Origin: Lewinellaceae bacterium
Lineage (GTDB): Bacteria; Bacteroidota; Bacteroidia; Chitinophagales; Saprospiraceae
Reading direction: 5' to 3'
Length of the DNA: 64,000 nucleotides
Assembly: GCA_020636325.1 (NCBI GenBank)
Contig: JACJYC010000003.1
Location: 434,001-498,000, forward strand
Shown here: in pieces, positions 24,878-33,487 of the stretch
How the letters are laid out: each line of letters starts with the position of its first letter
How positions within the stretch are numbered: position 1 is the first letter of the stretch
Made by a program: the position numbers and the translations under genes
Notes under the pieces: model-generated
Seen by the model: the letters and a program-made list of their open reading frames with translations, nothing else
Databases searched by the model: none
What the model was told of the DNA's origin: nothing

Positions 24878-25651
24878 ATGACAACCGGCATTGCTTTTTC
24901 AGGCGGAGGAGCCCGCGGTATTGCACATGTTGGCGTTCTCAAAGCGCTCCTCGAACACGGCATTTACCCCGACTTTGTTTCCGGAACCAGCGCCGGAGCT
25001 ATTGTTGCGGCCTTGTATTCGGCCGGCAAAAGCATCGATGAGATTATGGAATTTGTCCGGAACAGCAACAATTGGAAGATTTTTCGCCTGGGCCTGCCCA
25101 ATGCCGGGTTTGCCAAATTGTCCTACCTGCGCAACCAACTGGATGAATTGATCGGCGCCGATGATTTCGGGCAGCTGAACATCCCCCTCGCCATTGCCAT
25201 CAGCGATCTGGAGAACGGCAAACTCGAGATCAGGGAGTCCGGTTCCCTCTTTGACGTGATCGTGGCTTCCGCGTCGATCCCGCTGGTTTTCCAGCCTGTT
25301 GAAATTGACGGCAAGCTCTTTGTCGACGGCGGCGTATTGTGCAACCTGCCGGCTTTCCCGCTCCGGGAAAAAGCCGACCGGCTGATCGGCATCAACGTCA
25401 TGCCGGTCGTACCCGCAAAAAAGAAAACCGTACAGTCCTTTCTGGGGGTTTCCACCCGGTGTTTTGAAATGTCGATCTGGGCCAATACGCGCCCCGAACT
25501 GGAAATATGCGATTGGGTAATAGAACCGAGCGAGGTGTACCGCTACAATATCTTCCAGTTCAACAAGCACCGCGAATTGTTCAAGATCGGCTACGAAGCG
25601 GCCATGACCCAGATCGAAACCCTGAAACAGGCGGAATTGCACAACATGTAA
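24878..25651 (+). CDS. Patatin-like phospholipase family protein
   Basis: 257 aa, cytosolic by absence of a signal peptide. The patatin Ser-Asp dyad is complete: oxyanion loop FSGGGARGIAHVG (about 6-18), nucleophile elbow GTSAG (serine about 40) and DGG motif (VDGGVLCNLP, Asp about 150). Length fits the small bacterial RssA/YchK-type lipases. Predicted acyl hydrolase on phospholipids. It ends 8 nt from the convergent NTF2-like gene with no clear terminator between them. Confidence 0.92.
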   Translation: MTTGIAFSGGGARGIAHVGVLKALLEHGIYPDFVSGTSAGAIVAALYSAGKSIDEIMEFVRNSNNWKIFRLGLPNAGFAKLSYLRNQLDELIGADDFGQLNIPLAIAISDLENGKLEIRESGSLFDVIVASASIPLVFQPVEIDGKLFVDGGVLCNLPAFPLREKADRLIGINVMPVVPAKKKTVQSFLGVSTRCFEMSIWANTRPELEICDWVIEPSEVYRYNIFQFNKHRELFKIGYEAAMTQIETLKQAELHNM

Positions 25652-25659
25652 TAAGAGGG

Positions 25660-26145
25660 TTAATTGCCGCCTGAATCCTGGGTTATTTTTTCGTTGGCAT
25701 TGAAGATCAGCTCCACCATGGCGATCCGCCAATCTCCTTTTACCTTTTCCATCACCCGGGTCTCGTAGGTGATGACGCCGTTGTTGACCTGCTCGAAAGA
25801 AACCCAGGCGCCGGAGCCGTAGATCCGGAAGACGTAATTTCTCTTTTCGACATGCCCGGCGTAAGGTATGGCTTCCGGGCTTTCTGCAAAGAAGCTTTCA
25901 ACGTGTTTGTTCCAGGCATCCCAGCTCTGGTATTGGGTCACCCCGTCCCTGGAGGCGGCCCGCCAGATGACGTAATTTTCGTGCACCCACTGTTTTTTCC
26001 AGTTTTTGAGGTCGCGCGCCCAGAAGTATCTGGATTCATTTTCGATGGCAGCGCGGATGGCCGCTTCATCATTGACTTTCTTTTGGGCTGCCGCCGGTAC
26101 TGAAAAGACGGGCAAAAGGGCGATGAACAATACAAACTGACGCAT
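25660..26145 (-). CDS. Exported NTF2/SnoaL-like protein (DUF4440-type)
   Basis: 161 aa. Signal peptide about 1-21 (FSVPAAAQ), then one NTF2-like cone fold: an N-terminal helix pair (DEAAIRAAIENESRYFWARD), the WKKQWVHENYVIWRA strand region and C-terminal strands (WVSFEQVNNGVITYETRVME, WRIAMVELIF). Such folds serve as ligand pockets or enzymes; no catalytic set is recognisable, so function stays open. It is expressed alone. Confidence 0.8.
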   Translation of the reverse strand: MRQFVLFIALLPVFSVPAAAQKKVNDEAAIRAAIENESRYFWARDLKNWKKQWVHENYVIWRAASRDGVTQYQSWDAWNKHVESFFAESPEAIPYAGHVEKRNYVFRIYGSGAWVSFEQVNNGVITYETRVMEKVKGDWRIAMVELIFNANEKITQDSGGN

Positions 26146-26579
26146 AAGGAAGATTTTGAGTGAGGGGAAGGTTCACTTATCTCGACATGTGCGGAAAACT
26201 GAATTCAAGGATGATCCGGTAGCGTTATTCAAAATCCAGGAACGGGTATGGAGCGCGTAATCAGAATATTTTAAACACGGCTTTGAAATATATGCCTACA
26301 ATATAAGTGATATCCAGTATAATGTCAATAGGTTATTCCAAAATGATAAAATTAAATTTTGAATCAGAAATCAATGGCCGGATGCAAAAAAAAAGGGTGT
26401 GAAGCCAACGACGACGAAAACCCATTTCTTATGATCGCTGGTACACACCCTGAACAGTTGCGTTGCCACAACTGCTAATATTGGAACACATTCTCCCTTT
26501 GAAGTCAGATTTTATTTGGACTTTAGGTTTTTTTTCCGAATTTCCCTCGAAATTCCATATTATTGATAAACCAACTATC
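26146..26579. other. Intergenic region with two consecutive hairpins upstream of ggt
   Basis: 434 bp without a credible gene. At 26395-26450 GGGTGTG pairs with CACACCC, with GCCA/TGGT inside, and at 26455-26474 CAGTTG pairs with CAACTG around an 8-nt loop. A poly-A run precedes the first hairpin. The pair lies about 105 nt before the ggt start and could be a structured leader or the 3' end of an unrecognised RNA. No TAnnTTTG box was found in front of ggt. Confidence 0.4.
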
Positions 26580-28298
26580 ATGCCAAAAATGAAACACCTT
26601 TATAAATTTGTTTACATTTCATTGATAGTCAGTGTTTTATTTTCTTGCAGAGAAACGCCAGCCGTACCCTATCAGGCTACAAAAAGCACAATTGCCGATT
26701 CGGCCATGGTCGTTTCCCCGCACCCGCTGGCCTCGCAGGTCGGGCTGGACATCCTCCGGTCAGGCGGAAATGCGATGGATGCAATGGTCGCCGTACAGTT
26801 TGCCATCGCTGTGGTGTACCCAAGGGCCGGAAATATCGGCGGCGGCGGCTTCCTGATTTACCGGATGGAAAACGGAGACAACGCCGCGCTCGATTACCGG
26901 GAGAAAGCCCCGGCGGCCGCCTCCAGGGATATGTACCTGGACAGCCTCGGCAATCCGGTGCCCGACCTGAGCTATGCCGGTCATCTGGCGGCCGGCGTTC
27001 CCGGAACGGTCGATGGCTTGCTGACGGCTCATGCCCGGTTTGGAAAATTGCCCCTTGCCCGTTTGATCGATCCGGCCATCCGCCTGGCAAGCGAGGGATA
27101 CCCGGTTTCTGCAACGGAGGCCGCCCGGCTCAACCGGTACCAGGAAGACTTTAAAAAATACAACACGGATCAATGTCCTTTTATCAAGGCGGAATGGAAA
27201 GAAGGCGACCTGTTGAAACAACCGGAACTGGCCCAAACCCTGACCCGCATCCGGGACAAAGGCCGCGACGGATTCTACGCAGGCGAAACAGCATCCTTTA
27301 TTGCCGCCGAAATGAAAGAAGGCAATGGGATCATCACCCCCGACGACCTGAAGGAATATCAGGCCAAATGGCGGGAACCCGTCATAGGCGAATACAAGGG
27401 GTACAAGCTCATCTCGATGCCGCCGCCCTCCAGCGGGGGGATCACGATGATGGAAATGCTCGAAATGATCGAGCCGTTTCCGCTCCATGATTGGGGGTTC
27501 CATACCACCCAATCGGTTCATTTGATGGTGGAAGCCATGCGGAGAGCCTATGCCGACCGGGCCGAACACCTGGGCGACAGCGACTTTTATCCCGTACCCG
27601 GGGATTCGCTCCTGTCTGCCGGTTATATAACAGGCCGGATGGCGGATTTTAGTCCGGACAGCGCATCTGCCAGTGAAAGCACCAGGGCCCACCCGTTCGC
27701 CCTGGCCAAGGAAAGCTTTGAAACCACCCATACCTCCATTGTGGACGCGCAAGGCAATGCGGCGTCGGTCACCACCACCCTCAACGGCAATTTCGGTTGC
27801 AAAGTCTGGGTGGACGGCGCCGGATTCTTCCTCAACAACGAAATGGACGACTTCAGCGTCAAACCCGGAGTGCCCAATGCCTACGGCCTGGTGGGGGCTG
27901 AAGCCAACGCCATTGCCCCGGGCAAACGGATGCTGAGCTCCATGACCCCGACCATTGTCGAAAAGGACGGAAAGTGGTTCATGGTCGTCGGCACGCCGGG
28001 CGGTTCCACCATCATTACCTCGGTTATGCAGGTTTTCCTGAATGTGGTGGAATTCGATCAACCCATCGATGAAGCCATCAGCCGGCCCCGGTTTCACCAT
28101 CAGTGGCTGCCCAATGAGATCATGGCGGAAAAAGGGGCATTTGATGAAGCGACCAAAAAGGAACTGGAAGCCAAGGGCCATGCCGTCCGCGAAGTGGAAG
28201 CGATTGCCGTTGTCAAGGGCATCCTCCGCCGGCAAGACGGCAAAATACAGGGCGCCGGCGACCCCAGAAACCCGGAAGATGATGCCAGAGGGTATTGA
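26580..28298 (+). CDS. ggt: Gamma-glutamyltransferase (lipoprotein form)
   Basis: 572 aa from the ATG at 26580 (a second ATG at 26589 is also possible). A lipoprotein signal ends at VLFSC (Cys about 22). It has the family landmarks: HPLASQVGLDILRSGGNAMD near the start, VYPRAGNIGGGGFLIYR, the autoprocessing and nucleophile threonine in ETTHTSIVDAQGN (about 385), LNNEMDDF, SSMTPTIV and VGTPGGSTIITSV, plus the final GAGDPRNPED. The proenzyme should cleave itself before the Thr into large and small subunits and hydrolyse or transfer gamma-glutamyl groups from glutathione in the periplasm. A strong palindrome follows the stop. Confidence 0.95.
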   Translation: MPKMKHLYKFVYISLIVSVLFSCRETPAVPYQATKSTIADSAMVVSPHPLASQVGLDILRSGGNAMDAMVAVQFAIAVVYPRAGNIGGGGFLIYRMENGDNAALDYREKAPAAASRDMYLDSLGNPVPDLSYAGHLAAGVPGTVDGLLTAHARFGKLPLARLIDPAIRLASEGYPVSATEAARLNRYQEDFKKYNTDQCPFIKAEWKEGDLLKQPELAQTLTRIRDKGRDGFYAGETASFIAAEMKEGNGIITPDDLKEYQAKWREPVIGEYKGYKLISMPPPSSGGITMMEMLEMIEPFPLHDWGFHTTQSVHLMVEAMRRAYADRAEHLGDSDFYPVPGDSLLSAGYITGRMADFSPDSASASESTRAHPFALAKESFETTHTSIVDAQGNAASVTTTLNGNFGCKVWVDGAGFFLNNEMDDFSVKPGVPNAYGLVGAEANAIAPGKRMLSSMTPTIVEKDGKWFMVVGTPGGSTIITSVMQVFLNVVEFDQPIDEAISRPRFHHQWLPNEIMAEKGAFDEATKKELEAKGHAVREVEAIAVVKGILRRQDGKIQGAGDPRNPEDDARGY

Positions 28299-28318
28299 CC
28301 GGCCTGGCCTGAGCCCGG

Positions 28319-28357
28319 TTAAGAGCTTGTTTGGATAAAATCCAAACAAGCTCTTAA
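28319..28357. repeat. Perfect 18-bp inverted repeat with 3-nt loop
   Basis: Left arm 28319-28336 and right arm 28340-28357 are exact reverse complements (TTAAGAGCTTGTTTGGAT on the left). It lies 20 nt after the ggt stop. There is no T-tract on either side, so it is not a standard terminator; it may be a remnant or end of a small mobile repeat. Confidence 0.85.
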
Positions 28358-28438
28358 TCTCAGGAATTCCATAGTTGATCCAAATTTTAACGGCGCTGCG
28401 CAGCTTTTTATCAACTTTGGCCTAAATATCCTGACCTG

Positions 28439-29329
28439 ATGATCATACTTCAAACCCGTGGGCTGTCCAAATCCTACGGAAGAATTCAAGCCCTGTCCTC
28501 TTTGGACCTCACTGTCCGGCAAGGAATGATCTACGGCATACTGGGCCCAAACGGCAGCGGCAAGACCACCACGCTCGGCATCGTACTGGGGGTGATCAAT
28601 GCAGGCGCCGGTGATTATACCTGGTTTGAAGATCAATACGGGAAAAATCCCAGAAAAAAACTCGGCGCCCTGCTGGAAACGCCGAACTTCTACCCTTATC
28701 TGAGCGGGGAGGATAACCTGAGGCTGGTCGCTCATATCAAGAAAATAAAAGACCCGGATATACCGGGGCTGCTCCGCCTGGTCAATCTGCTTCAGCGGAA
28801 GGATTCCGGGTTCAGGACCTACTCGCTGGGTATGAAACAGCGGCTCGCCATAGCCGCTTCCCTGATCGGCGACCCCGAAGCGATCGTGCTGGACGAACCG
28901 ACCAACGGCCTGGACCCCCAGGGCATTGCCGAAGTGCGGGAAACCATCCTTCAGATTGCCGCGGGCGGAAAGACCATCATCATGGCCAGCCATATCCTCG
29001 ACGAGGTGGAAAAGACCTGCACCCATGTCGGCATTTTGAAATCGGGGCAACTCCTGGCCTCGGGGCCGGTCGGCGCCATCCTGAGCAACGATGTTTTGAT
29101 CGAACTGGGAGCGGATGACCTGCCCCGCCTGCGCGAAATATTCGCCAACTTTCCCGATTTGAAAAAGATTGAAGAAGGTTCCGGCAAGCTCATTCTGCAT
29201 TTTTCGGCCGACATTTCCGCACAGCAACTGAATAAAGCCGCTTTTGAAGCGGGCCTGGTCCTGACCCATCTGGTAAAACGTCAGCAGAGCCTGGAAAAAC
29301 AATTCCTGGAGATCACAAGATCCGCCTGA
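28439..29329 (+). CDS. ABC transporter ATP-binding protein
   Basis: 296 aa. Complete nucleotide-binding domain: Walker A GPNGSGKTTTLG (about 38-49), signature YSLGMKQRLAIA (about 125), Walker B AIVLDEPTNGLDP (about 150) and H-loop MASHILDEV. The C-terminal ~80 residues are the accessory tail seen in ABC-2 type exporters of the bacitracin/lantibiotic or membrane-maintenance type. The permease starts 34 nt downstream, so the two form one exporter. Cargo unknown. Confidence 0.92.
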   Translation: MIILQTRGLSKSYGRIQALSSLDLTVRQGMIYGILGPNGSGKTTTLGIVLGVINAGAGDYTWFEDQYGKNPRKKLGALLETPNFYPYLSGEDNLRLVAHIKKIKDPDIPGLLRLVNLLQRKDSGFRTYSLGMKQRLAIAASLIGDPEAIVLDEPTNGLDPQGIAEVRETILQIAAGGKTIIMASHILDEVEKTCTHVGILKSGQLLASGPVGAILSNDVLIELGADDLPRLREIFANFPDLKKIEEGSGKLILHFSADISAQQLNKAAFEAGLVLTHLVKRQQSLEKQFLEITRSA

Positions 29330-29363
29330 GGTCCGAATTTTCAATCACCAAGATCCTTTAACC

Positions 29364-30173
29364 ATGATCCGATACTGGCTATTAATGGAATGGCAAAAAT
29401 GGTCCAAACACACCGTTTTCCGGCTTTGTATGGCAGCGTATGTCGTGATGTTGCCGGCCATCCTGCTGGCGGGAAAGAAACTGCCCGATATGCCGCCGCC
29501 CATCGTATCCACCAAAGTCCTGTTCATGTTCCCCACAGTCTGGGAATACCTGGGGTTTGTGGGCAACTGGCTTACCTATTTCCTGTTCGGACTGCTGGGC
29601 GTCATCCTGATCACCTCCGAGTTCTCCTATAAGACCTTCCGCCAGAACGTCATCACCGGATTGGACCGAAGCCAGTTCTTCTATTCGAAGATAGCCTTCT
29701 ATTTTGCCATCTGTTTGTTCGGCACCCTGTATTACGCTCTGGTTGCGCTCATCATCGGGTATTTCAATACCGAATCCATCTATTGGCAGAAAGTGTGGCA
29801 ACATCTGGATTACCTCCCCAGGTATTTGATGATGTGTTTCGGCTACATGAGCCTCGGCATGGTCTTCGGATTCCTGATCAAACGCACGGCGCTGGCCTTG
29901 ATCGGCTACCTGGGGTACAGTTTTTTTCTGGAGCCGGTGCTCCGGTGGGCTGTTCATCGCAACATCTGGCAACACCAGAGCATGCATTATTACCCGGTGA
30001 ACGGATTTGAGGACCTGGTCCCCGCGCCCTTTATCGGATTTGCGGACGATTTCCTCAAACAGTTCGGCTTCAGCCTGTTTCTCACCCCCTGGCAAGCCGT
30101 GACGGTCTCAACCTGTTATATTTCCCTGTTCTTGTGGATCAGTTGGCGGATCGTCCGGAAAAGCGATATTTAG
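29364..30173 (+). CDS. ABC-2 type transporter permease
   Basis: 269 aa with about six hydrophobic segments (for example WLTYFLFGLLGVILITSEF, IAFYFAICLFGTLYYALVAL and a final VSTCYISLFLWISWRIV). The motif TSEFSYKTFRQNVITGLDRSQF between helices 2 and 3 is typical of ABC-2 permeases and is the likely coupling region. It pairs with the upstream ATPase. The stop is followed by 313 bp of non-coding DNA. Confidence 0.85.
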   Translation: MIRYWLLMEWQKWSKHTVFRLCMAAYVVMLPAILLAGKKLPDMPPPIVSTKVLFMFPTVWEYLGFVGNWLTYFLFGLLGVILITSEFSYKTFRQNVITGLDRSQFFYSKIAFYFAICLFGTLYYALVALIIGYFNTESIYWQKVWQHLDYLPRYLMMCFGYMSLGMVFGFLIKRTALALIGYLGYSFFLEPVLRWAVHRNIWQHQSMHYYPVNGFEDLVPAPFIGFADDFLKQFGFSLFLTPWQAVTVSTCYISLFLWISWRIVRKSDI

Positions 30174-30356
30174 CCGGGATTGGTTTGGAAAAGTTATAGA
30201 ATTGCAAATTTTTCTCCGGGAGAGAACTTTTTTTCCGTTTTATACGTATTATTGATATACAAAGCGATATGCGCTTTGGGTCGGGTCAAAAACCAAAAAT
30301 TTCGTCGGCAGAAATTTTTTGTTAAGAAAATTTTAACAACTTTGTTACTGATTTGT

Positions 30357-30364
30357 TATCTTTG
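30357..30364 (+). promoter_or_regulatory. -7 promoter box in a gene-free region
   Basis: TATCTTTG, a full TAnnTTTG match, with no ORF after it but a strong intrinsic terminator about 70 nt downstream. Confidence 0.5.
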
Positions 30365-30368
30365 ACCC

Positions 30369-30470
30369 AGCATTTAACATTAACGAGTATTTCTTTTTTA
30401 TCCTTCATAATAACAGTCGGGTGATTTCTTACAAGAGCGGAGCATTTAATGCTTGCGCTCTTTTTCTTTT
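30369..30470 (+). ncRNA. Candidate ~100-nt small RNA
   Basis: The 313-bp gap 30174-30486 holds no plausible gene (a 61-codon frame at 30180 looks random). It does contain a promoter box (30357-30364) followed by a strong terminator (30433-30470). A transcript would run from about 30369 to 30465. It does not resemble SRP RNA, 6S RNA or tmRNA to my eye. It could also be merely the end of the ABC transporter transcript. Confidence 0.4.
30433..30470 (+). terminator. Strong intrinsic terminator
   Basis: AAGAGCG (30433-30439) pairs with CGCTCTT (30456-30462), with an inner AGCAT/ATGCT stem, followed by TTTTTCTTTT (30461-30470). The T-tract is only on the forward strand side, so it does not serve the reverse gene ending at 30487. 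Confidence 0.85.
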
Positions 30471-30486
30471 AGGAAACGCCGTCTCG

Positions 30487-31242
30487 TCAGGGCCTTAGTT
30501 CCTCAAACAGCTTTTCATCCACTTTTCCCGGTGTAGCAATATCGCTCAGCTCGCGTTTGCCGCGGTTGCCCGACAACTTGATGCCCCCGTATTGCCGGTA
30601 ATCCGCCCAGGGCGTCGACATGCGGGGTTCCGCGTCGGTGGCGTTCTGGAAATAATCCCATTGTACAACAAGGTTGGTTTTGGGATCAACATAGACGAGG
30701 TATTTGTTCTGGGGCGTATCCCCGACATGATCAAAGGTCAGTTGCAGGATTTCGGCGCCGGCGCCCGCGCTGGTTTTTCCTTTCCCTTCATATTTCAAGG
30801 TGACCCCCGAATCCTTTAGTTTAAAAGGCATGGTCAGCCAGTAGGAGTCGTTGATCCAGATGCTTCTGCCCCTTGGGAGGTATTTGGCAAGCGAATCGGC
30901 ATTGGTCATTTCGACGCCTTTGCGAAAGACTTTCCCGCTGCCGTCGGTCAGGTTGACGATATAGACCATGCTGTCCCGGGCTGATTCGATGCGCACCCGG
31001 CTTTTATGTTTGTCCCAGAGCAATTTCCGGGCTCCGAAAAAATTCCACTGGATGTACCGGGTATCGTTCCAGTTTTTCCAACCGCCCATGGCCTTCATGA
31101 CCTTGTCGGCCAGTTTGACGGCCTTTGAATCAGAGTCTTTGAGGTTGAACCCTTCTGCGGCAGGATTGGCTGAATTCACCTGGGCGGAAAGGGATAGAAC
31201 AAGGAAGATCGAGGAGACGATCAAGGTCAATAAGCGTTTCAT
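30487..31242 (-). CDS. Exported LolA-like/DUF6503-type protein
   Basis: 251 aa from the ATG at 31240-31242, giving a signal peptide MKRLLTLIVSSIFLVLSLSAQ. The body is a string of antiparallel strands (RVRIESARDSMVYIVNL, KYLVYVDPKTNLVVQWDYFQ) reminiscent of outer-membrane lipoprotein carrier folds and DUF6503. KAMGGWKNWNDTRYIQWNF near the N-terminus is a recurring start in such Bacteroidota proteins. No enzyme motif; probably a periplasmic lipid- or ligand-binding protein. Confidence 0.65.
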   Translation of the reverse strand: MKRLLTLIVSSIFLVLSLSAQVNSANPAAEGFNLKDSDSKAVKLADKVMKAMGGWKNWNDTRYIQWNFFGARKLLWDKHKSRVRIESARDSMVYIVNLTDGSGKVFRKGVEMTNADSLAKYLPRGRSIWINDSYWLTMPFKLKDSGVTLKYEGKGKTSAGAGAEILQLTFDHVGDTPQNKYLVYVDPKTNLVVQWDYFQNATDAEPRMSTPWADYRQYGGIKLSGNRGKRELSDIATPGKVDEKLFEELRP

Positions 31243-31293
31243 CAGTTGGTTTTTGATTGTAAACAATCGATTGAGCATATAGTTGTCAAAAGG

Positions 31294-31326
31294 AGATCCC
31301 CGCCGGACAATGCCGGCGGGGATCTT
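31294..31326 (-). terminator. Terminator of the HhH/OmpA-like operon
   Basis: Thirteen-bp stem (31294-31306 with 31313-31325, core GATCCCCGCCGG) and 6-nt loop. On the reverse strand it is followed by CTCCTTTTG. It lies about 47 nt after the stop at 31373. Confidence 0.8.
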
Positions 31327-31372
31327 TATCGGGTTCCCTTTGCAGGGCACTTTTCGGAATGGAGGCCGGAAG

Positions 31373-32335
31373 TTATTCCTTACCGCCTTGCAGGTGTTCC
31401 TGGTATTCGGCCAGTTCATCCCATTTGCCGGCGGCGGCCAGTTCGGCCTGTTTGGGCCAGGTGCCCGGGTCAGCCAGCCTGTAGTTGTCGCCTGCTGCGT
31501 CCAGGATCTGCTGGATGCGATCCACCGCGGCGGCAGCCAGGTCCGACCAGGTTTTGATGCCGCCGTCCTTCAGGAGTTTCTCGATCTTGGGACCGATGCC
31601 TTCCACGATCTTCAGGTCTTCCGGGTTGTTGGAAAAGCCCATCAGCTTGGCGATCAGTTTCTCAACCTTCGACGGGTTTTCCATATCGCCCTTATCTTCC
31701 CGGCCGGCGTCCAGGAATTTCTGGTATTTGATCAGTTCATCCCATTTGCCGTCTTCCGCCAGTTTGGCCTGTTCGGTCCAGGATTTCGGATCGTGGATCC
31801 GGTACCGGGGGCCTGCGTCATCCAGGATTTGCCGGAGTTTATCCTGGGGCGCCGCGGCAAGGGCTGCCCAGGTGGTGATGCCTGCGGCTTTGAGCAGTTC
31901 TTCAATTTTGGGTCCGATGCCTTCGACGATCTGGAGGTTGTCGCGCCCGAGCAGGGTAGCGTAGTCCTTGCCGCCGGGGCCCCCCGAGCCGGTTACGATA
32001 CCGGGGCCGCCTGCATCCTGCGCTACTTTCAGTTTATGGGCCAGAACGGCTTTATCGGCCTCGCAGGAGTTGAGGGAGGCCCGCAGCGCGGTATTGTCCT
32101 TCTGCAGCTCATCGTGGTGGTACTTCAGGTCCATGTAGTCTTTCTCCATGTCCGTGATCTTGTCGTGGTGCCGTTTGAGCTCAACTTCGAGTTCACCCAC
32201 GCGAACGCAGCACCTGCGCCACAGCCAGGCCCCCAGCAGGAGGCCCAGGAGGAAAGACAGCAGGGAGGCCAGCCCCCACAATAACCAACAGGGCAGGCCG
32301 AGGAAAGTATCGAGCAGCAAAATATCCATTTGCAT
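31373..32335 (-). CDS. Membrane-anchored coiled-coil protein with two helix-hairpin-helix repeats
   Basis: 320 aa. One N-terminal transmembrane segment (about 8-38, LLWGLASLLSFLLGLLLGAW), a predicted coiled coil (about 45-100, heptads around ELEVELKRHHDKITDMEK), then two near-identical ~80-residue modules, LQIVEGIGPKIEELLKAAG and LKIVEGIGPKIEKLLKDGG. Each continues with a conserved DPxxWxxQAxLAxxGKWDEL tail. The GIGPKIEELL core is a helix-hairpin-helix, a fold often used for DNA binding (DUF4332-like proteins share it). Partner or nucleic-acid target unknown. It follows the OmpA-like gene by 21 nt, so they are co-transcribed. Confidence 0.8.
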   Translation of the reverse strand: MQMDILLLDTFLGLPCWLLWGLASLLSFLLGLLLGAWLWRRCCVRVGELEVELKRHHDKITDMEKDYMDLKYHHDELQKDNTALRASLNSCEADKAVLAHKLKVAQDAGGPGIVTGSGGPGGKDYATLLGRDNLQIVEGIGPKIEELLKAAGITTWAALAAAPQDKLRQILDDAGPRYRIHDPKSWTEQAKLAEDGKWDELIKYQKFLDAGREDKGDMENPSKVEKLIAKLMGFSNNPEDLKIVEGIGPKIEKLLKDGGIKTWSDLAAAAVDRIQQILDAAGDNYRLADPGTWPKQAELAAAGKWDELAEYQEHLQGGKE

Positions 32336-32356
32336 GTTGTCAGATTTTAGGATTGA

Positions 32357-33199
32357 TTAATTGGTTTTGATCAGGCGGACTTCCACCCGGCGGTTGTTAT
32401 GCCGGCCATCTTCCGTGTCGTTGTTGTCCACGGGCTGGGTCTGGCCTTTGGCATCGACGATGATCTGGTCGGATTTCACACCTTTTTTCAGCAGGATGGC
32501 CTGGACCTCCCTGGCCCGCCTTTCCGACAGCTTCAGGTTGCCCTCAGGTTGGCCGGTGTTATCGGTATGGCCTGTGAGGGATACCTTTTCGCCGGTTTGC
32601 TTGATGCGGTCCGCCAGTTTGTTGAGGTATTCGTCGATGTTGGCATCCTTGTCCTTTATAGCGGAGTTATAAGGGAATCGGATGATCACACGGTCGGCGA
32701 GCTCCTCGACGGTTTTGGCGGGCACTTCTTCGGGCGTTACCCAGCTGTAATCGGAAGCTTCGAAATACCCGGTTTTGACCCCTTCCGTTTCATCCACAAG
32801 GCGTGCGCGCAGGTGGATGCGGTCGGCCGGAATGTCGGGGACCAGGAGCTGCCTGATTTTATCGGCTCTTGCAAATCCCATGTTGTCGTAACCGTCCGGT
32901 TTGGGCTCGCTTTCAAAATAGAAGCCGGTGACCTCAAGGATATTGTTATCCTTCATTTCGGAAACCAGCCGGGCCTTGAGTTCGGCGAATCCGTCGTTGG
33001 TGAATGCGGCGGCGTTACCGTACTGGAAATCGATGGGAAAGCGCTTGACGGGCCCTGTATCGTCAGGAGTGACAGGCGTCTCAGTCACCTCTGATCCGCC
33101 ATTGCCGGCACAGCATTGCTTGAGGCACCCTTCATAAGCCAGAAAGGACCACAGCAACCATATTGCCAGCATAATCAAAATTTTAATGGGTGCTGACAT
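32357..33199 (-). CDS. OmpA-family envelope protein
   Basis: 280 aa. N-terminal hydrophobic anchor (about 5-22) followed by cysteines (GCLKQCCAG) that might include a lipidation site. The C-terminal ~110 residues are an OmpA-like peptidoglycan-binding domain: VSLTGHTDNTGQPEGNLKLS, RAREVQAILLKKGV and NNRRVEVRLI. The middle region (about 50-165) may be a second, degenerate OmpA-like fold. It is first in a two-gene operon with the helix-hairpin-helix protein, so a joint envelope role is likely. Confidence 0.85.
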   Translation of the reverse strand: MSAPIKILIMLAIWLLWSFLAYEGCLKQCCAGNGGSEVTETPVTPDDTGPVKRFPIDFQYGNAAAFTNDGFAELKARLVSEMKDNNILEVTGFYFESEPKPDGYDNMGFARADKIRQLLVPDIPADRIHLRARLVDETEGVKTGYFEASDYSWVTPEEVPAKTVEELADRVIIRFPYNSAIKDKDANIDEYLNKLADRIKQTGEKVSLTGHTDNTGQPEGNLKLSERRAREVQAILLKKGVKSDQIIVDAKGQTQPVDNNDTEDGRHNNRRVEVRLIKTN

Positions 33200-33445
33200 A
33201 CGTGTATAGTTGGTTAGTTAAATACGTACAAGGTGTCAATTGGGACCAGAAAAATGTCTTAAGCCTTCAGGGGGTCGGGCAGATCTTTTTTAAGCCGGTA
33301 TTTGAAATAGAGGAAGGGCAGCTGTACGCCTGCGGAGCGGGTTATGCTAAACCAAGACCGAAAGCGTTTGTGTCCAAGCGCGAAAAAGTAACAGTTACCG
33401 GTACTGGGCTTGAAATGTTCACAGGCAGCTTTCGCTGAAATTGGC

Positions 33446-33453
33446 TATATTTG
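33446..33453 (+). promoter_or_regulatory. -7 promoter box for ffh
   Basis: TATATTTG, a full TAnnTTTG match, about 34 nt before the ffh ATG at 33488. It argues against the longer frame beginning at 33410. Confidence 0.6.
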
Positions 33454-33487
33454 CCTCCGCAAAATAATAAATAAATCTGGAAAAACA

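Noticed and set aside
26395..26450. tRNA-like 7-bp closing stem
   Set aside because: Only 56 nt long, with no T-loop GTTCGA or anticodon arm.
30180..30365. 61-codon forward frame
   Set aside because: No homology, atypical composition, runs through the promoter box; judged random.
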